The notes beneath the pieces were generated by a model. It was not told the origin of the DNA. It saw nothing but the letters and a program-made list of their open reading frames with translations, and did no database searches. The position numbers and the translations under genes are program-made. Positions 25,301 to 32,224 of a stretch of DNA of 50,556 nt are shown here, piece by piece. The stretch's first letter is position 1, and each line of letters begins with the position of its first letter. Source of the stretch: Chitinophagaceae bacterium (lineage in GTDB: Bacteria > Bacteroidota > Bacteroidia > Chitinophagales > Chitinophagaceae); the NCBI GenBank assembly GCA_016787135.1, contig JAEUVK010000058.1, positions 1-50,556 of the forward strand, in the 5' to 3' direction.

Positions 25301-27178
25301 GCTTCAGGTATGGCTGTAGTGCTGGGTAAAATTTACTTCGATGCAAAACAGCTTACTAAAGCACAGGAGTATCTTGATACGGCCGTTGCTATCTGTACCC
25401 GAAGCGGCGAAAAAGAGAAACTGGTAGATGCATTGGTAACAATGGCCAGGACGAAATCGGGATCGGGAAATGAGGTGGAAGCAGAGAAACATTTAACAGA
25501 GGCTATAAGCCTGGGCAAAGAGTATCACCTTCCATCGTTATCCTGGATCGCTTACTATGAATCAGGCTTACTGCATTATCGCCAAAAGAAAATGGAACTG
25601 GCGATCAGTGATTTTAAGAATGCAGTAGAGATAGTAGAGAAGAACAGCAATAATGTCTATGGAGGGGATGAAGCAAAGAAAATTTATAGAAATGATCCGA
25701 GAAAAGTTGACCTGTATGGTAAGCTGGTAGTGGTGCTGGCAGAATCGGGCCAGATCACTGAAGCATGGGCTTATGCCAACAGGAGTAATATGACCGGCAT
25801 CAGGGAACTGATGGGAAGCCTAACAGATCAGACAGGCGATGCTGTTAAAGATGCAGCGCTGGAGCAGGCAAGATCGTTATCACAAAGGACCGAAACACTT
25901 GCAAAGAAAGAAGCCGAATTAAAAGCGAAGCCACAAACTGAACAGGTAGCCGCACAGCTACAGAGTATTGTAGTGGAAAAGGAAATAGCAGAAAAGGATT
26001 TTATCAAATACAGTGAGAACCTGCTGGGGAAGTATCCCGATCTGAAAGAGAATTTTTATGACAATGTGAACCCGGTTGATTTTGAAAATTACAAGGGGAT
26101 TTTGCCCGCAGATATGGCCGTACTGCTTTATGTCATTAATGATAATAAGCTCCTGATCTTTTCCCTGACCAATGAAAAACTGGGTATCACCCCTGTTGAC
26201 CTGAAGGAAGATATCACACGAACGATCCGGGAATATGCAGCCTTGCTGAGAGTACCGGGAAAGGCAACAGGGACAGGCGCTATCAGGGTCAGGTCAACCA
26301 TTGAAGGAGAAGAGGATAATATTGATGTATCAAAACTTTCTTTCAAAGACGTTTCGGAAAAGATGTACAGGATGCTGATCTTGCCTGTCATAGAAAATAC
26401 CAGGGGGAAAAAGAAACTCTGTATCATTCCCAATGGCGACCTGGCTAATATTCCCTTCCAGGCGCTGGGTTATAAATTGCCCGATAACGGTTTTCATTTC
26501 CTTGTGGAGGACCGGGTGATATTCTATACCAACCGGATGAAAATATTTGATGCCGATCCGCCGGCTACCTCTAACACATCCTCATTCGCTGTTTTTGGTG
26601 TGCCTGACCAAACGTTGAAATACACCGAAAAAGAAGCCAGGTCTATTGCTGGTATCATGAAACTGACAGACGGTATTTATACCGATACTAAAGCCACGGA
26701 AGAACAGGCAAAGAAAAGCCTTGTGCAGAAGAAATATGTTCATTTCGCCACACACGGTATTCTGAATTATACGGATTACAATGCCTCTTACCTGAAATTT
26801 TTGCCTGCTGCAGATACATCAAATGGCAATAACGGGAAACTTACCATTGATGAGATATATGGCTTGAGCATCGGTGGCTGTGAACTGGTGACACTTTCCG
26901 CCTGCGAAACAGCAGTGAGCCGGCAGAAAGTAAAAGGCTGGAAGATATCACCCGCCAATTCTCTGCTGCGTAAGAGAGTAAAATCCGTGATTGCCACTAT
27001 GTGGAAAGTGGACGATGAGGCTACCAGTATTTTGATGGATGAGTTTTACCTGCAACTGAATGCAAAAAAGGAAAAGGGCGAGGCCCTAAGGCTGGCACAG
27101 GAAAAACTGAGCAAAGATGCCCGGTATAGTCATCCTTATTTCTGGAGCGCTTTTGTATTGTATGGCGACTGGCGATAG
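22361..27178 (+). CDS. exported TPR-CHAT protein (caspase-superfamily protease)
   Basis: Protein of 1605 residues. A signal peptide (about 1-25, ending ASAQ) is unusual, since TPR-CHAT proteins are mostly cytosolic. Residues 30-250 are an unrecognised domain. About 260-1130 hold many TPR units (for example AGYFKSIGNVYKERGDYRMA, NNIGVTYYNQGDYAKAVDYF). A charged helix (about 1165-1230) leads to the CHAT domain (about 1240-1605): the catalytic H1465 in HFATHG and C1515 in LSACETA are present, as are ATMWKVDD and the final PYFWSAFVLYGDW. It is probably cotranscribed with the caspase. TPRs likely bind a protein partner that controls the protease (inference from Craspase and related systems). No other effector domain is seen. 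Confidence 0.9.
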   Translation: MCKQIHTVVVALYLLVAGTFHASAQEKKTETKLAKFRIDSVFTKHDSAFVIVGGGETSGLRPGLFIKCFSAYKQVDGVEYEVNEIGYGLVTRTDLRHAECHVSYYNGSNIADAGGHISAEVSLPRLTFESLLTDILLEAIEFVDMDKFSFFDPEKFIATASKQQEDIIKSRMLDDLHDTYERVKDRSNLPESMLKVMNEGRFKGKTALQVLRDARINDLDNFLLYVKTYPAKYSGNRFRISESFTAWVVSNSPHSAEEVKRALLPWYKNKTEFVKRVKEYKSSILLEGHCNTYGNQAMNLAEQNRHSEADQLMAFALTLANEVKDTVGKASLLVSKAQLLQDREKYKEAIAECEKAIAVTALCRDTRNPIFADCKRQELAAVIKKGYCQLSLSGYNEGQLTFAEAESGTNKYRLIIGEEDYYYYLQKTFEYRGWIGHITGNYTVAITNFERAIGINDTINTYNSKSKNAGYFKSIGNVYKERGDYRMALEYYTKAVTIYKGNYDRVNEFYTNVSIGDAWYYLSDYSKSLEYLIPSQKELLALQAYDYAGYASSLIGTVYYQLGKYDSAILSHQSSVRLRKKAGSHAGQAWSWGQLGDLYLISGQKRDALNAYDSSILYYSRIPDKAGIGGNYNNIGKVYLNDENFKKAAEYFEKAKGNTNGVTVEALYNLSLAWMMLDSVKARDYLLQCKKMSEATGNDIYTFYSVTDLSKLAYRNNNFRAAGIYYDSVAAMAKRYGTARAEAQRLDLKAYSYIYRLEVDSAIDLYERSVAIYDSIDPGSAAWERIGLSEALISKGEFKKAENVLLRGVQSSESVLSKLSLGASYSSLSFLYALLGELDKGMIINEKASGIYRETGNDFRQAGALVNKGTLYKSAGDYKRSIEVMLEADSIYRAGQTEEMRSTVLNNIGVTYYNQGDYAKAVDYFNRSAKYFKPGLVDEGYLLNKGNLAESYYYLGKLKEAEKVLLDAFPPAKNKNFNRIASGMAVVLGKIYFDAKQLTKAQEYLDTAVAICTRSGEKEKLVDALVTMARTKSGSGNEVEAEKHLTEAISLGKEYHLPSLSWIAYYESGLLHYRQKKMELAISDFKNAVEIVEKNSNNVYGGDEAKKIYRNDPRKVDLYGKLVVVLAESGQITEAWAYANRSNMTGIRELMGSLTDQTGDAVKDAALEQARSLSQRTETLAKKEAELKAKPQTEQVAAQLQSIVVEKEIAEKDFIKYSENLLGKYPDLKENFYDNVNPVDFENYKGILPADMAVLLYVINDNKLLIFSLTNEKLGITPVDLKEDITRTIREYAALLRVPGKATGTGAIRVRSTIEGEEDNIDVSKLSFKDVSEKMYRMLILPVIENTRGKKKLCIIPNGDLANIPFQALGYKLPDNGFHFLVEDRVIFYTNRMKIFDADPPATSNTSSFAVFGVPDQTLKYTEKEARSIAGIMKLTDGIYTDTKATEEQAKKSLVQKKYVHFATHGILNYTDYNASYLKFLPAADTSNGNNGKLTIDEIYGLSIGGCELVTLSACETAVSRQKVKGWKISPANSLLRKRVKSVIATMWKVDDEATSILMDEFYLQLNAKKEKGEALRLAQEKLSKDARYSHPYFWSAFVLYGDWR

Positions 27179-27269
27179 ACATATACCGGAAAAACAAAAT
27201 ACCCGCCGCAGGGTATGAAAAAAGCTATATCGGAATATTACTTTAGTTGTATAATTTAAAACAGCATAA

Positions 27270-28616
27270 ATGAAAAAGATACTTTTTGTTTTAGTAGCAG
27301 GCCTGGCGATAGGTCAATTATCGGCACAGGTAAATAAATTGTCCCCCATTTCACGGAAACCCGGATGTGCGTCTATGGTTTCCGGGATCATGCTGCAGGG
27401 TATTGATACCACCAAGTCAAGAGGAATGGCACTGAATGAACTCCTTTGGGAGAATGGGAAAACGATCACAGTAAAATTTATGCCGGGAGGCAGCCTGACC
27501 GTACGGAATAAAGTGATGCAGTTTGCCAAAGAATGGGAGCAGTATGCGAATATTAAATTCAACTTTATGCCGGATAATACCCCTGCAACAAATATCCGTA
27601 TCAAACTTGCTGACAGGGTACATAATTCTTATATCGGTATTGGAGTAAACGATATACCACAATATGAACAGACGCTTAACCTGGATACTACTGATTTTGT
27701 AGATTACCAGTTTTATATCAAAGAGCTGGAAGCAAGACTGGCACGTAGGGATACTGTTATCAAAGTATGGGAGCCGGACAGGTTCATCAGGAATGTACTC
27801 GGTCGTTCCAATCTTGTCTGGAACCTGAAAGCCATGCGGGGCACTACACTTCATGAATTTGGTCATTCACTAGGGCTGCTTCATGAACAAAGCTTTCCCG
27901 GAGCGATAAGCTGGAAAAGAACGGATTCAGTGTATAATTATTACCTGGACAACAATCCTAACTGGACCAGGGAGACAGTGGACTTTAATGTATTTGAAGT
28001 AGGCGATTATTTCTATACAAATGGTACAAATTATGATCCCAAATCCATTATGCATTATTCTGTGGCTGCCTGGCAAACTACTAACGGTTATTCGCTTCCT
28101 TCTAACTATGAATTGTCAGAAGGAGATAAAAAGCTGATCGCGGCCATGTATCCAAAAGGGCAGAAAGTATCCGCATTAATGCTGCCAAAAGTGGACGTAA
28201 AGAATATTACCAAACTGGAGGTAGTGAAGAACTATAAAGGAAAAAAAGGTTTGTCCATATTCCCTACTTTGGATATTGCCAGTAACCCCAAGTCGGCCGA
28301 GGTGTACCTGGTGGCGAGGCTGATATTCGAAGATTCAAGCAAAACCTATTATGTCAACAAACTAAATGAACAATTCCATTTTGGGGGATTCCTTGCGGCT
28401 TATCAGAAAAAACTATTGTTGCCGTCCACCAGGGTTAGCTTCAATAAAATGAAAAAGGATATGGAGATATTCCTGCCGGATACCCAGATACCGGACTGGC
28501 TCAGAAAATACAAGATCAAGTTTGAGTTCTTTGTGGCCATGGTGAACCCGAGGACGAAAGAAATGGACAAGATCGGGTATTATATGTCACCTACTTTTAT
28601 GAGTATATCCAGGTAA
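27270..28616 (+). CDS. secreted astacin-like (M12A) zinc metalloprotease
   Basis: Protein of 448 residues with signal peptide MKKILFVLVAGLAIGQLSAQ. The active site HEFGHSLGLLHEQ gives zinc ligands H195, H199 and H205 and catalytic E196; the trailing HEQ matches the astacin HExxHxxGxxHE signature. The Met-turn SIMHYS has M261. Upstream, ITVKFMPGGS and IRIKLADR fit the first strands of metzincins. About 140 C-terminal residues after the protease domain are unrecognised; no T9SS sorting domain is present. It starts 91 nt after the CHAT gene in the same direction. A weak TACTTTAG box at 27239 may give separate transcription. Its own terminator follows. Confidence 0.9.
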   Translation: MKKILFVLVAGLAIGQLSAQVNKLSPISRKPGCASMVSGIMLQGIDTTKSRGMALNELLWENGKTITVKFMPGGSLTVRNKVMQFAKEWEQYANIKFNFMPDNTPATNIRIKLADRVHNSYIGIGVNDIPQYEQTLNLDTTDFVDYQFYIKELEARLARRDTVIKVWEPDRFIRNVLGRSNLVWNLKAMRGTTLHEFGHSLGLLHEQSFPGAISWKRTDSVYNYYLDNNPNWTRETVDFNVFEVGDYFYTNGTNYDPKSIMHYSVAAWQTTNGYSLPSNYELSEGDKKLIAAMYPKGQKVSALMLPKVDVKNITKLEVVKNYKGKKGLSIFPTLDIASNPKSAEVYLVARLIFEDSSKTYYVNKLNEQFHFGGFLAAYQKKLLLPSTRVSFNKMKKDMEIFLPDTQIPDWLRKYKIKFEFFVAMVNPRTKEMDKIGYYMSPTFMSISR

Positions 28617-28640
28617 AAAGTCAGTTGAAAATAATAGCAG

Positions 28641-28672
28641 AAAGACAGGCGAAAAACCTGTCTTTTTCTTTT
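28641..28672 (+). terminator. rho-independent terminator after the astacin-like gene
   Basis: Perfect 9-bp arms AAAGACAGG and CCTGTCTTT, loop CGAAAAA, then a T-rich tail. It closes the caspase/CHAT/astacin block. Confidence 0.87.
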
Positions 28673-28728
28673 TATACCGCTGTGCAAATAGCTTCAGAAA
28701 TAATACCTTCCGTTTGACGGGAAGGCTT

Positions 28729-28736
28729 TATATTTG
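28729..28736 (+). promoter_or_regulatory. -7 promoter element of tRNA-Pro
   Basis: TATATTTG, a perfect TAnnTTTG, 19 nt before the tRNA. A TTTG lies at 28713-28716, closer than a normal -33. Confidence 0.5.
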
Positions 28737-28755
28737 CACTCCCAATTTAAAAGGG

Positions 28756-28829
28756 CGGGAGGTAGTTCAGCCCGGTAGAATACGTGGTTTGGGACCACGG
28801 GGTCGCAGGTTCGAATCCTGTCCTCCCGA
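28756..28829 (+). tRNA. tRNA-Pro (anticodon TGG)
   Basis: 74 nt. Acceptor arms CGGGAGG / CCTCCCG with discriminator A, anticodon stem CGTGG/CCACG around TTTGGGA (anticodon TGG), and T-arm GCAGG-TTCGAAT-CCTGT. CCA is not encoded. Confidence 0.97.
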
Positions 28830-28835
28830 CGAAAA

Positions 28836-28863
28836 AGTCAAACAGCAATGTTTGGCTTTTTTT
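28836..28863 (+). terminator. terminator after tRNA-Pro
   Basis: Arms AGTCAAACA and TGTTTGGCT (one wobble pair), loop GCAA, then seven T. It touches the end of the convergent methyltransferase gene. Confidence 0.8.
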
Positions 28864-29707
28864 ATTTGCGTTCATGAGACCAGTCGCCTCTTTTCCTTGC
28901 TATCCAGTAATCCTGTTTCATAAATGGGAACACCTCAGGAACATGCTCCAGTATTTCGAATGGTTGTAATAGTTTTCCCCTTATGTATGCAGGGCTATGT
29001 CTGGTCAGGTACATTTTTTTACCTTCTTCGTATTGCCCTTTTACTACTATGCCTTTGGTGTCATATGTTTTCTTTTCACCCGGTAAAAATTCTTTTTGAT
29101 AAACGCTGTCGCTATCCGTAGTGATCAGGAGTATCCCGCCTGGTTTTATCAGGCGGTGTAATTCACAGGCCCAGGCAAGGCAATTGCTTTCTGACAAGTG
29201 TGTGAATACAGAGATAGCATAAATGAAATCAAATTTTTCATCCGGGAACGGCAACGGGGGGCCTAGTTCATTTTTTATGAACTCAACTCCCGGTATATGT
29301 CGCTGACACCACTCAATTGTCCGGACGTTATAGTCAGAAGCATGAATATCGGCGTCTTTAAATACCAAAGGCATTTGCCTGGTAATCCTTGCGGGCCCGC
29401 AACCCCATTCAAAGATGGAAGACAACTTATGGTCGCCGGAAAAATATTTATCGGTGATCTTTTTTAGAAAGGGGACCGTTTGTTCACCGCTTACTTTATA
29501 GAATTCCCAATGTGATGAAGAATATGCATCAAAGGCGAGATATGAGGGTGGTAAAGCATAGCCCGGGTTCTCTGCGATGAATTTATTGTTCCTTTTTCTG
29601 AGTATGCATACTTTGATATAATACCTGGCACGATCTGCCAATGAAAGCAGCCGTGCACTTCGCAGCAGGTGCTGTATCCTTACACGGATAAGTTTTTTAG
29701 TGATCAT
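28862..29707 (-). CDS. class I SAM-dependent methyltransferase
   Basis: Protein of 281 residues. After a basic N-terminal helix region (about 1-40), the Rossmann-fold methyltransferase has motif I IFEWGCGPARIT near residue 98, motif II-like DIHASDYN, and FDFIYAISVFTHLSE for motif IV, followed by HRLIKPGGILLITT (post-motif IV). These identify the Methyltransf_11/25 superfamily. The substrate is not predictable; neighbours give no clue. It converges with tRNA-Pro and lies downstream of kduID, separated by a terminator, so it is a separate unit. Confidence 0.85.
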   Translation of the reverse strand: MITKKLIRVRIQHLLRSARLLSLADRARYYIKVCILRKRNNKFIAENPGYALPPSYLAFDAYSSSHWEFYKVSGEQTVPFLKKITDKYFSGDHKLSSIFEWGCGPARITRQMPLVFKDADIHASDYNVRTIEWCQRHIPGVEFIKNELGPPLPFPDEKFDFIYAISVFTHLSESNCLAWACELHRLIKPGGILLITTDSDSVYQKEFLPGEKKTYDTKGIVVKGQYEEGKKMYLTRHSPAYIRGKLLQPFEILEHVPEVFPFMKQDYWIARKRGDWSHERK

Positions 29708-29812
29708 GATCAGTTACCAAAGCAGTATCAAACCCGGAATCGGCTGACGTGATTTTCAGGTTGCCTTGTCATTTGTTGACAGGCATATATATACATCAGG
29801 AGTGATAGAAAT

Positions 29813-29842
29813 AAAAAAGCTCCGGGTGAACCGAAGCCTTTT
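29813..29842 (-). terminator. terminator of the kduI-kduD operon
   Basis: On the minus strand, arms AAAGGCTTCGG and CCGGAGCTTTT with two wobble pairs and a short loop, followed by a T-run. It lies 23 nt after the kduD stop. Confidence 0.7.
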
Positions 29843-29864
29843 ATGCAGGAAAGTTTTTTCAGAG

Positions 29865-30626
29865 TTATCTTCCCATCCATCCGCCATCTACGGTTACGAT
29901 CGTTCCGTTCATATAGTCGGAGGCCGGTGATGATAAGAATACAAAAGCACCCGCCATATCTTCCGGTGTGCCCCAGCGGTTGGCTGGTATCCTGGAAAGG
30001 ATAGCTGCATTACGTTCTGCATCTGCCCTTAATTGTGCAGTATTATCAGTAGCAATATAGCCGGGGGCTACACCATTTACATTTACGCCGGATCTTGCCC
30101 ATTCATTGGCAAATGCTTTTAATAATGAAGCCACAGCTCCTTTACTGGCTGCATATCCCGGAACAGTTATCCCTCCCTGGAAAGAAAGCAGTGAGCAGGT
30201 AAATACGATCTTGCCCGATCCCTGTTCTACCATTCGTTTTCCGATCTCTCTTGTCAGTATGAATTGGGCATTGAGATTGATATTAATGATCGTGTCCCAG
30301 TATTCGTCCGGGTGCTCAGCCACAGGTTTACGTAATATGTGGCCGGCATTATTAATAAGGATATCTATTTTCGGATGATCTGCTTTTACTTTTTCAAGAA
30401 ATGAATAAATAGAGTTGCGGTCAGTAAGATCACATTGATAAGCATAAAACTTTTTTCCTGTGCTGGTGACAGCTTTTTCCAATGCAGAGCCTGAAGCTTC
30501 CAGTTTACTGCTGACTCCAATGATATCAGCACCTGATTCTGCTAATGCGGTAGCGATGGCTAACCCGATACCGCGGCTGCTGCCTGTTACCAAAGCCAGT
30601 TTGCCATCTACTCTGAAGTTTAACAT
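29865..30626 (-). CDS. kduD: SDR oxidoreductase, 2-dehydro-3-deoxy-D-gluconate 5-dehydrogenase (KduD-like)
   Basis: Classical short-chain dehydrogenase of 253 residues. NAD(P) motif TGSSRGIG (14-21), NNAG (92-95), catalytic S145, Y158 and K162 in YAASK, and a C-terminal NGTIVTVDGGWMGR. In uronate degradation KduD reduces 2,5-diketo-3-deoxygluconate to KDG. The function is inferred from the sequence plus the adjacent kduI, whose stop lies 14 nt upstream of this start. A related gluconate 5-dehydrogenase is the alternative. Confidence 0.87.
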   Translation of the reverse strand: MLNFRVDGKLALVTGSSRGIGLAIATALAESGADIIGVSSKLEASGSALEKAVTSTGKKFYAYQCDLTDRNSIYSFLEKVKADHPKIDILINNAGHILRKPVAEHPDEYWDTIININLNAQFILTREIGKRMVEQGSGKIVFTCSLLSFQGGITVPGYAASKGAVASLLKAFANEWARSGVNVNGVAPGYIATDNTAQLRADAERNAAILSRIPANRWGTPEDMAGAFVFLSSPASDYMNGTIVTVDGGWMGR

Positions 30627-30640
30627 AATAAAACAGTTTA

Positions 30641-31471
30641 TTATAATAATGAAGAAGCCGGAACCGGATCCATATCGGTGAAAACCATGTTTTCGCCTGC
30701 CATTGCCCAGATGAACGAATAATTAGCTGTCGCCACACCGCTATGGATACTCCATGCCGGCGATAAGATCGCCTGTTCATTGCTCAGGAATATATGCCTT
30801 GTTTCCTTTGGTTCGCCCATAAAATGGATCACACGCTGTCCTTCCGGCAAATCGAAATAGAAATATGATTCCATCCTTCTGTCATGAGTATGTGGCGGCA
30901 TGGTATTCCATACGCTTCCGGGTTTGAAATTGGTAACACCCATCACCAACTGACAGCTTTTGATCCCCTCCAGGTGAATGTATTTATTGATGACACGGTG
31001 ATTATTGTTCTCTAAGCTGCCAAGTTCAGCAGGAAGGGCTTCAGACGGTTTCATCAACCTTGAGGGATATTCCTGATGGGCAGGACAGGAAAAGAAGATG
31101 AATTTAGCAGGACTCGATTTATTGACGCTGCTGAACAATACTTTCTTATTTCCTTTGCCTATATAAAGACAATCCTGTTTTTCGAGATCGTATTTGTTAT
31201 TATCAACAGTAATACTGCCATTACCTGCAATATTTAATATGCCTATTTCGCGACGGCTCAGAAAATGATCTGATTTCAGTTGCTCATAGGTTCCCAGTTC
31301 CAGCTTGGTATTGACAGGAAAAGCGGCGCCTACTATCATACGGTCGTAATGCGTATAAGCACATTCTATTTTGTCAGGAACGACTAAATTCTCCAGTAAG
31401 AACTTATCCCTGATCTGTTGTGTATTGTACCGGGCAAAATCTTCCGGGTGTACCTGGTGAATGATCTTCAT
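30641..31471 (-). CDS. kduI: 5-dehydro-4-deoxy-D-glucuronate isomerase
   Basis: Zinc-dependent cupin isomerase of 276 residues, the usual KduI length. It converts 5-keto-4-deoxyuronate, released from unsaturated uronates, to 2,5-diketo-3-deoxygluconate. The metal site is seen in PPHTHDRRMESYFYF: H194, H196 and E201, with H243 in SIHSG. The N-terminus ending YAxxDRxIVGAAFP-like and SRREIGILNIAG are conserved. It forms an operon with kduD. No pectate lyase, SusC/SusD or regulator is present nearby, so the pathway's upstream part must be elsewhere. Confidence 0.96.
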   Translation of the reverse strand: MKIIHQVHPEDFARYNTQQIRDKFLLENLVVPDKIECAYTHYDRMIVGAAFPVNTKLELGTYEQLKSDHFLSRREIGILNIAGNGSITVDNNKYDLEKQDCLYIGKGNKKVLFSSVNKSSPAKFIFFSCPAHQEYPSRLMKPSEALPAELGSLENNNHRVINKYIHLEGIKSCQLVMGVTNFKPGSVWNTMPPHTHDRRMESYFYFDLPEGQRVIHFMGEPKETRHIFLSNEQAILSPAWSIHSGVATANYSFIWAMAGENMVFTDMDPVPASSLL

Positions 31472-31505
31472 TTCTAATCTGTTTTTAATGTTCTGTAAGT
31501 CATAG

Positions 31506-31539
31506 CAAAACTATAGGAAACTTATCAATGATAGTCAAT
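31506..31539 (-). promoter_or_regulatory. promoter of kduI-kduD
   Basis: Minus strand ATTG (31539-31536), a 22-nt spacer and TAGTTTTG (31513-31506), a perfect -7 box. The leader would be about 28 nt. Confidence 0.5.
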
Positions 31540-31850
31540 GATTTGCCGGGAACGTTCTCGTAAATACCCTTACTGCTCATGTGCACAGCTATGACTCATA
31601 GTATCAAATGTGACATTTACTTCAGGGATTTTCAGTTGAGGGCTACACTGTGTATTACCTTTATCACGACATTGTAATTGAAGAAAATAAAATATTATGG
31701 CTGGCCATTGCAAAATATCGTCAATAAACCTAGTTATGACGAACAGTTTTTAATAATTATTTTTAAGAGGTAAATATTTATGCAGGAAAATACAAAAAGG
31801 CAGTAGTATCATTTTTTTCGATAAGCAAACTTTAAAAAAGCTGATCTTGG

Positions 31851-31883
31851 TTTGACAATTGTTAATTTATTTTTCTATCATTG
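31851..31883 (+). promoter_or_regulatory. possible promoter of the T9SS operon
   Basis: TTTG at 31851-31854, a 21-nt spacer and TATCATTG at 31876-31883 (one mismatch to TAnnTTTG). The leader would be about 335 nt. Confidence 0.3.
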
Positions 31884-32224
31884 CGATACCATTAGCATGA
31901 CACGTAACCTGACACTTTATCCTTCTAATTTTTAAGTGTTTATCATTATTGTCCTATTGAAAGCATTCATATTTTAATTGAGAGCTTGCATTTTTACTCC
32001 ATATCCACAGAACCACATTCACATCCTGCTATCCTTCTGAAAAATTCCGGAACCTTTGGATGATCACATTAACGGAAGATGAATTTTGTTGTTGGCTCTT
32101 AACTAATCTGAAAACAAGTTTGCCGGGGGAGAGGCTTTAGAAGTATAACCTTTTATAGCTCTTATTCTGTCATTATTGTTTACAGGTTCATTGAATACAC
32201 CACATACCAAAACTACTCGTTATC

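Larger units (their letters stand above)
31472..32224. other. intergenic region between divergent kduI and the T9SS operon
   Basis: 753 nt, AT-rich, no supported gene. It contains a promoter for kduID near the left end and a possible promoter for the T9SS operon at 31851-31883. No hairpin with a T-tract or known riboswitch shape was recognised. Confidence 0.5.

Noticed and set aside
27199..27216. Hairpin ATACCC-N6-GGGTAT as terminator between the CHAT and astacin-like genes
   Set aside because: Followed by A, not T, on the plus strand, with a stem of only 6 bp; readthrough is likely.
20133..28829. Island between tRNA-Ser and tRNA-Pro as an integrated mobile element
   Set aside because: No integrase, transposase or repeat of either tRNA 3' end was seen at the other border, and base composition does not change noticeably.
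28714..28969. Short frames across tRNA-Pro
   Set aside because: They overlap a perfect tRNA and its terminator and have no support of their own.
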